Positions 7,401 through 11,395 of a DNA stretch of 11,395 nucleotides are shown piece after piece. The stretch's first letter is position 1. Each line of letters starts with the position of its first letter. The notes under the pieces are model-generated. The model was not told the DNA's origin, did no database searches, and worked only from the letters and a program-made list of their open reading frames with translations. Both the position numbers and the translations under genes were made by a program. The DNA is taken from NCBI GenBank assembly GCA_903927685.1, contig CAIYOB010000535.1, positions 1 to 11,395 of the forward strand, in the 5' to 3' direction. This stretch comes from an uncultured Planctomycetaceae bacterium (GTDB lineage: Bacteria > Planctomycetota > Planctomycetia > Pirellulales > Pirellulaceae).

Positions 7401-8544
7401 GACGCAGGTCCAGGCCCGGGTCGATCTGGCGATCACGAAAGCCGATTCACCCGATCCCGTCGTGGCCGGCGAAACGCTGACGTACACGCTGTCGGTCGTC
7501 AACAACGGCCCGTCCACGGCCACCGGCGTGACGGTGGTCGACACTTTGCCGTCAGGGATCGCCTACCAGTCGGCCACGGCGTCGCAGGGCACGGTCAGCC
7601 AATCGGGCAGCACCGTGACCGTCAGCGTCGGCCAGCTGGCCAGCGGCGCCACCGCGACCGTGACGATCGTCACCACGGTCGATCCGGCCACGCGCGGGAC
7701 GATCACGAACACCGCGACCGTGACGGGCAGCGAGACGGAAACCAATCCGGACAACAACGAAGACGCCGAACCGACGCAGATCCAGACGCAGGTCGATCTG
7801 GCGATCACCAAGACCGACTCGGCCGATCCCCTCACGGCGGGCGGCCAGCTGACGTATACGCTGGTCGTGACCAACAACGGCCCCTCCGACGCGACGGGCG
7901 TGACGGTGACGGATACCCTGCCCACCGCGTTGACGTACGTTTCCGGCACCAGCACGTCCGGAACGGTCAGTCATGCCAGTCAAGTCGTGACCGCCGCCGT
8001 GGGCGACTTGGCGGCCGGGCAATCCGCCACGATTACCCTGGTGACGCAGGTCGATCAGCAGTTTTCCGGGACGCTCACCAATACGGCTTCCGTGACCGGC
8101 AACGAGACCGAGAGCAGCACGAACAACAACGCGGCGTCGCAGCCGACGGTGATCGACGACGTGCTGTCCTCGATTGCTGGCCTCGTGTACGTCGACTCCG
8201 ACAACGACGGCCAGAAGGACAGTGGCGAACAGCCGATCAGCGGCGTGGTGATCGTGCTGGCCGGCACGGATGCTCAGGGCGCCGCGGTCCAGACGCAGGC
8301 GACGACCGGCGCCGACGGCACGTTCCGCTTTGCCGATCTGCGACGCGGAACCTATCGTCTGACCCAGCAACAACCGGCGAGTTATCTGGACGGCAAAGAC
8401 ACCGCCGGCAGCCTGTCGGCCAATACGAGCGTCAACGACGAGTTCTCCGCGATCGCGTTGCCGGCCGGCACTGCCGCCGTCGACTACCTGTTCGGGGAGC
8501 GCCCGGCGACGTTCTCCAAGCGGCGGTTCCTGTCGTCGCGCTAG
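4402..8544 (+). CDS. Secreted surface protein: SdrD B-like domains and six DUF11 repeats
   Basis: A 1380-residue predicted extracellular or cell-envelope protein. The N-terminus is strongly basic (residues 9-31) and ends in LESLESRTLLA (32-42), which matches the LEPR-XLL motif found at the N-termini of exported planctomycete proteins. There is no ordinary hydrophobic signal peptide. Domain order: SdrD B-like domain 1 (about 47-140); an unnamed beta-rich domain (about 141-358); SdrD B-like domain 2 (about 359-508) with a calcium-type DADNDGLRDSGE (368-379); six DUF11 repeats (511-1254) of 124 residues each; SdrD B-like domain 3 (about 1255-1365) with DSDNDGQKDSGE (1265-1276); and the tail FSKRRFLSSR (1371-1380). 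I see no dockerin, LPXTG, PEP-CTERM or C-terminal membrane helix. The acidic, Thr/Gly/Val-rich composition suits a stalk-like adhesin or wall-scaffold protein; its ligand is unknown. The ATG at 4402 is preferred because of its Shine-Dalgarno. Confidence 0.9.
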   Translation: MMSPFASWKHWFRDAARARQLRRDRQRRQLRLESLESRTLLAADSLAAIAGTVYVDVTDNGLTADDLRLPNATVGLYRDGGDGVLDRGAGGGDDTAVGSQTTDASGRYRFADLTAGTYFVEQPTLAGRLRRANTTVRQIVITAQDAAGEIGQPIDSYDVTTQSVQASSLGPTSASSSVAAPESLGGERDLSVELTGGTGRIELLANSFAPSVLTYASDPAAVGRRVVSWDGTDGDGAALAATGLGGIDLTEGGANVGMRLVMGADQDNGVATLTVYTDAGNYSRAAVPIPNTGTGVAGAPVVVRLQDFVTVAGSGADFADVGAVQLEIEGVAAVDGQIDDLGMIGPTVLAADFAYLPPLSIGDLVWLDADNDGLRDSGENGIAGVSLTLYTDTDGNGQLTPATDAVAGNTSTAADGSYQFENLMPGDYLVQIDPANFAAGGALAGLVTSTGNDPAPDPDNDVDGDDNGASVSGAGVVAAAVTLTISGEPTADGDGDPQSNLTVDFGLAAISDLIVIKSDDPDPVVAGAALTYTLEVTNQGPSPVTGVVVTDTLPAGVAFTNLTTTQGSGSHQAGTVTVELGSLASGGSATITIVVAVLPSTTEALLNQAVVTGDNFDPVLLNNADDEPTQVVPQIDLAIEKTATPEAVVAGQQLTYTLVVTNLGPSNATGVTVEDALPAGVTFVSATPSQGTATESAGTVTAALGNLAVGAQATITILVDVSASARGTLLNDASVSGNETEILLTNNEDRVSTQVSTLIDLVLDKAGPTAPVTPGQRLTYTLTVTNSGPSDATGVQVVDTLPGGVTFVSATSSQGTVSGSGSTVTAAVGNLADGGQATITILADVAAGASGTLVNSATVTGSETETNLDNNTDQVSTTVQPRIDLAIIKADSPDPVVAGEQLTYTLSVVNNGPSTATGVTVVDTLPSGITYQSATASQGTVSQSGSTVTVSVGQLASGATATVTIVTTVDPATRGSVTNSATVTGNETETNSDNNLDDEPTQVQARVDLAITKADSPDPVVAGETLTYTLSVVNNGPSTATGVTVVDTLPSGIAYQSATASQGTVSQSGSTVTVSVGQLASGATATVTIVTTVDPATRGTITNTATVTGSETETNPDNNEDAEPTQIQTQVDLAITKTDSADPLTAGGQLTYTLVVTNNGPSDATGVTVTDTLPTALTYVSGTSTSGTVSHASQVVTAAVGDLAAGQSATITLVTQVDQQFSGTLTNTASVTGNETESSTNNNAASQPTVIDDVLSSIAGLVYVDSDNDGQKDSGEQPISGVVIVLAGTDAQGAAVQTQATTGADGTFRFADLRRGTYRLTQQQPASYLDGKDTAGSLSANTSVNDEFSAIALPAGTAAVDYLFGERPATFSKRRFLSSR
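5932..8163 (+). repeat. Six tandem 372-nt DUF11-encoding repeats
   Basis: Repeat units begin at 5932, 6304, 6676, 7048, 7420 and 7792, each exactly 372 nt (124 codons) with no length change. Each unit runs from a (I/V)DLxIxK-type strand through LTYTL, VTN-type, GPS, ATGV and DTLP segments to NETE-like and PTQ-type ends. Units 4 and 5 differ at 14 of 124 residues by my count and are the closest pair. Unit 1 is the most divergent. DUF11 modules are beta-sandwich surface domains that usually build elongated stalks. Confidence 0.9.
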
Positions 8545-8671
8545 GCGCCGAACCCGGCCTGCAGGACCGCTGGAGACACGGTCGCTGGAAGCCGCCGGAA
8601 GTCCGACTGGGCATGCTCGAGCGAGGCTTGCAGCGCGGCGGCCAGGCCCCGTTGTCCAGGCAACGGCACTC

Positions 8672-8713
8672 CCGCCCCGGGCCGAGTTTGGCTACAATGC
8701 CGGGCGGCTTTTT
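8672..8713 (+). terminator. Candidate intrinsic terminator
   Basis: CCGCCC (8672-8677) can pair with GGGCGG (8702-8707), immediately followed by CTTTTT (8708-8713). It lies about 130 bp beyond the surface-protein stop. The 24-nt loop is long for a terminator and contains the -10-like TACAAT, so the terminator and promoter readings of this stretch compete. Confidence 0.3.
8693..8698 (+). promoter_or_regulatory. Candidate -10 element TACAAT
   Basis: TACAAT matches the sigma70 -10 consensus at 5/6 positions and lies about 100 bp upstream of the metG ATG. No good -35 hexamer is visible 16-18 nt upstream. It is the best promoter-like element in the spacer. Confidence 0.3.
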
Positions 8714-8790
8714 GCGGCGGCAGGCGAACCTGAGCCAGCGGCAACGGCTCCCTGCGATCAGGGATTAACGTGTTCTTGGCTCACGTCCAC

Positions 8791-8794
8791 GGAG
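8791..8794 (+). promoter_or_regulatory. metG: Shine-Dalgarno site for metG
   Basis: GGAG lies 5 nt before ATG 8800. It supports this start over the in-frame GTG at 8770, which would add ten residues ([10 protein letters not shown]) not expected before the first strand of a methionyl-tRNA synthetase. Confidence 0.6.
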
Positions 8795-8799
8795 CGATC

Positions 8800-10836
8800 A
8801 TGACCGAGCGACGGAGTCTGGTGACATCGGCGTTGCCCTACGCCAACGGTCCCATTCATTTGGGGCATCTGGTCGAGTACATTCAAACCGATATTTGGGT
8901 CCGGTTTCAGAAGCTGCGGGGCCGCCGCTGCGTGTACGTCTGTGCGGACGATACGCACGGCACGGCGATCATGATCCGCGCTCGCCAGGAAGGCCGTCGC
9001 GAAGAGGAGCTGATCGCCGAGATGCAGCGTGCCCACGAACGGGACTTCGCCGGCTTTCACATCGCGTTCGACAATTACGGCAGCACGAACAGCCCGGAAA
9101 ACCGCCGTTTCTGCGAAGAGATCTGGCGGGCGTTGCGCCAAGCGGATTTGGTCGCCGAGAAGGATGTGTCGCAGTTGTACGATCCTCAAGCCGGCACGTT
9201 CCTGGCCGATCGCTTTGTGCGCGGCACGTGTCCCCGGTGTGGACGAGCGGACCAGCCGGGCGACAGCTGCCAGTGCGGAGCGACGTACAGTCCCGTCGAG
9301 TTGCTCGATCCGGTCAGCATCCTGTCGGGCGCGAAGCCGGAGATCCGAGAGGCCAAGCATCTGTTCGTCGAGCTGGAAAAGTTGCACGGCTTCCTGAACG
9401 AATGGACCCAGTGCGGCCGGCACTTGCAGCCCGAGGTGGCGAACTATCTGCAGGGCCATTTCCTGGGCGAACCGCTCAAGGACTGGGATATCTCGCGGCC
9501 GGCGCCATACTTCGGCTTCGAGATCCCCGACAGTCCCGGCAACTACTGGTACGTCTGGTTCGACGCGCCGATCGGATACATCGCCTCGACCCAGCAGTGG
9601 TGTGATCGCCACGGCGAGCAGAATGACGCTTGGTGGCGGAGCGAGCAGACGGAAGTCCACCACTTCATCGGCAAGGACATCACGTATTTCCACACCCTGT
9701 TCTGGCCCGGCATGCTGAAGGTGGCCGGATTCAGCCTGCCCACCAAGGTCCACATCCATGGGTTCTTGACGGTGGGCGGCGAAAAGATGTCCAAGAGCAA
9801 GGGGACGTTCATCCGCGCCGAAACGTACCTGAAACACCTGGATCCGGCTTACCTGCGGTACTACTACGCCTCGAAACTCGGCGCCCGGCTGGACGACTTG
9901 GATCTGAACCTGGACGAGTTTGTCGCCAAGGTGAACGCGGACCTGGTCGGCAAAGTGGTCAATCTGGCCAGCCGGTCCGCGCGTTTCGTGCAGGACCTCG
10001 GTTTGTCGGCGACTTATCCGGACGACGGCGGCCTGTTCGCCTACGCCGCCCGCGTCGGCGGCGACATTGCGGCGGCCTACGAGGACTGTGATTTCAACCG
10101 GGCGATGCGGCTGGTCATGGAACTGGCGGACCGCGCCAACCCGTACGTCGAAGCGGCGGAACCCTGGAATCTGCGAAAGGACCCCGCCCGGACGCAGCAG
10201 CTGCAGGACGTCTGCACGGTCGCCCTGAACCTGTTCCGACAGCTGGCCATCTACTTGGCCCCGGTGCTGCCCCAGTTGGCGGAACAGACGGAACAGCTGC
10301 TGAATACGCCGATCCGGAATTGGGACGAGGCGCAGACCCCGTTGACCGGCGCTCGCGTGGCCGCGTTTCAACACATGCTCAAACGTGTCGAGAAGAAGGA
10401 CGTAGACAAGATGATCGAAGACAGCAAGGAACAAGAAGCCGCCGCTCCGGCCCCGGCCCCGCAGTGGCAGGACAGCGACCAGCCGCTGCAGAACGAACCA
10501 CTGGCCGAGACCTGCACGATCGAGGATTTCGCCAAGGTCGATTTGCGCGTGGCGCGAGTTGTGGCGGCGGAAGACGTCCCCGAGGCGAAGAAGCTGCTCA
10601 AGCTGACCGTCAGCCTGGGCGGCGACGTACGGCGGACGGTGTTTGCGGGGATCAAAGAGGCGTACAAGCCGGAAGATCTGGTCGGCAAGCTGGTCGTGGT
10701 CGTCGCCAACCTGGCCCCGCGGAAGATGAAATTCGGACTCAGCGAAGGCATGGTCACCGCGGCGGGCGCGGGCGGTCAGGAAGTCTTCCTGCTCCGCATC
10801 GACGAGGGCGCCCAACCCGGCCATCGCGTGCATTGA
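8800..10836 (+). CDS. metG: Methionyl-tRNA synthetase
   Basis: A 678-residue cytosolic class I aminoacyl-tRNA synthetase that charges tRNA-Met with methionine using ATP, needed for initiation and elongation. It begins [15 protein letters not shown], with the HIGH-type motif HLGH at 20-23. A connective-peptide zinc knuckle follows with Cys144, 147, 157 and 159. KMSKS is at 329-333, then the helical anticodon-binding domain (about 390-540), a low-complexity linker rich in Ala, Pro and Glu (about 540-565) and a C-terminal OB-fold tRNA-binding domain (about 573-678) with [11 protein letters not shown] and [15 protein letters not shown]. Length and order match the E. coli-type dimeric enzyme (677 residues). 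The oddity is the second zinc half, CQC, where the E. coli enzyme as I recall it has CxxC. The start is set by the ATG at 8800 with GGAG upstream. A hydrolase gene follows after 7 nt, probably in the same transcript. Confidence 0.97.
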   Translation: MTERRSLVTSALPYANGPIHLGHLVEYIQTDIWVRFQKLRGRRCVYVCADDTHGTAIMIRARQEGRREEELIAEMQRAHERDFAGFHIAFDNYGSTNSPENRRFCEEIWRALRQADLVAEKDVSQLYDPQAGTFLADRFVRGTCPRCGRADQPGDSCQCGATYSPVELLDPVSILSGAKPEIREAKHLFVELEKLHGFLNEWTQCGRHLQPEVANYLQGHFLGEPLKDWDISRPAPYFGFEIPDSPGNYWYVWFDAPIGYIASTQQWCDRHGEQNDAWWRSEQTEVHHFIGKDITYFHTLFWPGMLKVAGFSLPTKVHIHGFLTVGGEKMSKSKGTFIRAETYLKHLDPAYLRYYYASKLGARLDDLDLNLDEFVAKVNADLVGKVVNLASRSARFVQDLGLSATYPDDGGLFAYAARVGGDIAAAYEDCDFNRAMRLVMELADRANPYVEAAEPWNLRKDPARTQQLQDVCTVALNLFRQLAIYLAPVLPQLAEQTEQLLNTPIRNWDEAQTPLTGARVAAFQHMLKRVEKKDVDKMIEDSKEQEAAAPAPAPQWQDSDQPLQNEPLAETCTIEDFAKVDLRVARVVAAEDVPEAKKLLKLTVSLGGDVRRTVFAGIKEAYKPEDLVGKLVVVVANLAPRKMKFGLSEGMVTAAGAGGQEVFLLRIDEGAQPGHRVH

Positions 10837-10843
10837 GCGAGCG

Positions 10844-11395
10844 ATGCGCCGCTCGTTCCTCACTTGGCTGACCGATCGCCTGATCCTCTGCCCGACGCGG
10901 TACCCCCTGGACGCCGAGGGCAAAGTCCGGCGGTTGGTTCCGCTTGCCGGTGGCCAGGTGGAAATCTGGACGCAGCGCGTCGGTGATCCGCCGTCAGGGA
11001 GGGCGGATCTGTACGTGCTCAAGTTCCCCGGCACGGCGGGGCGCGCCGAACGTTCGACCGCTCATCCGGCCGACGCCTGGCCCGGGCTGGCCGTCGAGTT
11101 GTGGACGGTGAATCCGCCCGGATACGGCGGCAGCAGCGGTACGGCGAGCCTGCGGCACACGCCGGCAGTAGCGGACACCGTGTTCGAGCAACTGCGGTCG
11201 CACGCCGCGGGCGGGCCGATCGCCGTGACGGGCAACAGCCTGGGGTGCGTTAGTGCCCTGTATCTGGCCGCACGGCACGCGCTGGCGGGGCTGATCCTCC
11301 GCAATCCGCCGCCGTTGCGCGAGGTCATGCTGGCCCGGTACGGCCGCTGGCCGCTGAAACCGGGTGTTTCGTTGCTGGCCCGGCAGATTCGCCCG
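10844..11395 (+). CDS. Alpha/beta hydrolase, 5' part (runs off window)
   Basis: An open frame from ATG 10844 with no stop before the window edge gives 184 residues. It reads as the N-terminal half of an alpha/beta hydrolase. The strand LAVELWTVNPPGYGGSSG carries a likely oxyanion loop (PPGYGGS) like that of lipase/esterase-type hydrolases. The nucleophile elbow is GNSLG (130-134), with S132 the predicted catalytic Ser, followed by a helix (CVSALYLAARHA) and the strand GLILRNPPP. The catalytic Asp/Glu and His would lie past the window. There is no clear signal peptide, so the protein is probably cytosolic. Its ATG is 7 nt after the metG stop with no convincing Shine-Dalgarno of its own (GAGCGAGCG precedes it), suggesting translation coupled to metG. 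The substrate cannot be predicted. The fold call is good; a transferase or peptidase of the same fold is possible. Confidence 0.8.
   Translation, partial: MRRSFLTWLTDRLILCPTRYPLDAEGKVRRLVPLAGGQVEIWTQRVGDPPSGRADLYVLKFPGTAGRAERSTAHPADAWPGLAVELWTVNPPGYGGSSGTASLRHTPAVADTVFEQLRSHAAGGPIAVTGNSLGCVSALYLAARHALAGLILRNPPPLREVMLARYGRWPLKPGVSLLARQIRP

Larger units (their letters stand above)
8545..8799 (+). other. Intergenic spacer before metG
   Basis: 255 bp between the surface-protein stop and the metG ATG. A weak hairpin GACCG/CGGTC (8565-8569/8579-8583) lies shortly after the stop, and CCGTTG/CAACGG (8649-8654/8661-8666) forms a 6-bp stem with a 6-nt loop. A GC-rich stem with CTTTTT and a -10-like TACAAT follow. 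I see no small gene in it. Confidence 0.45.

Noticed and set aside
5932..8163. CRISPR-like periodic repeats
   Set aside because: The period is 372 nt, in frame and coding for DUF11 domains, with no short repeats or unique spacers.
8770..8799. GTG 8770 as start of metG
   Set aside because: ATG 8800 has GGAG upstream and begins just before the expected first strand of the synthetase.
8758..11034. Very long open frame on the minus strand opposite metG
   Set aside because: It is fully antisense to a gene with unmistakable synthetase motifs, and its own translation shows no recognisable domain. Long antisense frames are expected in high-GC codon usage.

Overview
The window is high-GC bacterial DNA that most resembles a planctomycete (Planctomycetota, probably Pirellulales-like). 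The main clue is the large surface protein at 4402-8544. It has a basic N-terminus ending in LESLESRTLLA (the LEPR-XLL type of planctomycete export motif), SdrD B-like and DUF11 domains, and a C-terminal SKRRFL tail. This assignment is an inference from protein style; no rRNA or other phylogenetic marker was compared.

Left part (1-4001). A non-coding margin holds two hairpin-forming elements: alternative stems at 1-41 and a perfect 15-bp inverted repeat at 72-86/116-130. Next come three genes on the minus strand, read right to left: a short-chain dehydrogenase (SDR, 3174-4001), a P-loop GTPase with a C-terminal DUF697-like membrane domain (1874-3073), and a second GTPase with N-terminal membrane helices and a C-terminal G domain (226-1833). 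The two GTPases are packed head to tail and look like a two-protein membrane GTPase module. It is the least understood part of the window and the best candidate for an undescribed system.

Middle part (4002-8544). A 400-bp divergent intergenic region carries AT-rich direct repeats, several short hairpins and a strong Shine-Dalgarno sequence. It precedes a 1380-residue predicted surface protein on the plus strand. The domain order is export motif, SdrD B-like domain, a beta-rich domain I cannot name, a second SdrD B-like domain, six DUF11 repeats of exactly 124 residues (372 nt) each, and a third SdrD B-like domain with a basic C-terminal tail. Repeats 4 and 5 contain a nearly identical 129-nt tract, which points to recent duplication or gene conversion.

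Right part (8545-11395). A 255-bp spacer holds a candidate terminator and a -10 element. Then comes a full-length methionyl-tRNA synthetase (metG, 8800-10836) with the C-terminal tRNA-binding OB fold and an unusual CxC in its zinc knuckle. Seven bases downstream an alpha/beta hydrolase begins (10844) and runs off the window edge. This part is housekeeping in character.

I see no rRNA, convincing tRNA, CRISPR array, transposase or integrase.
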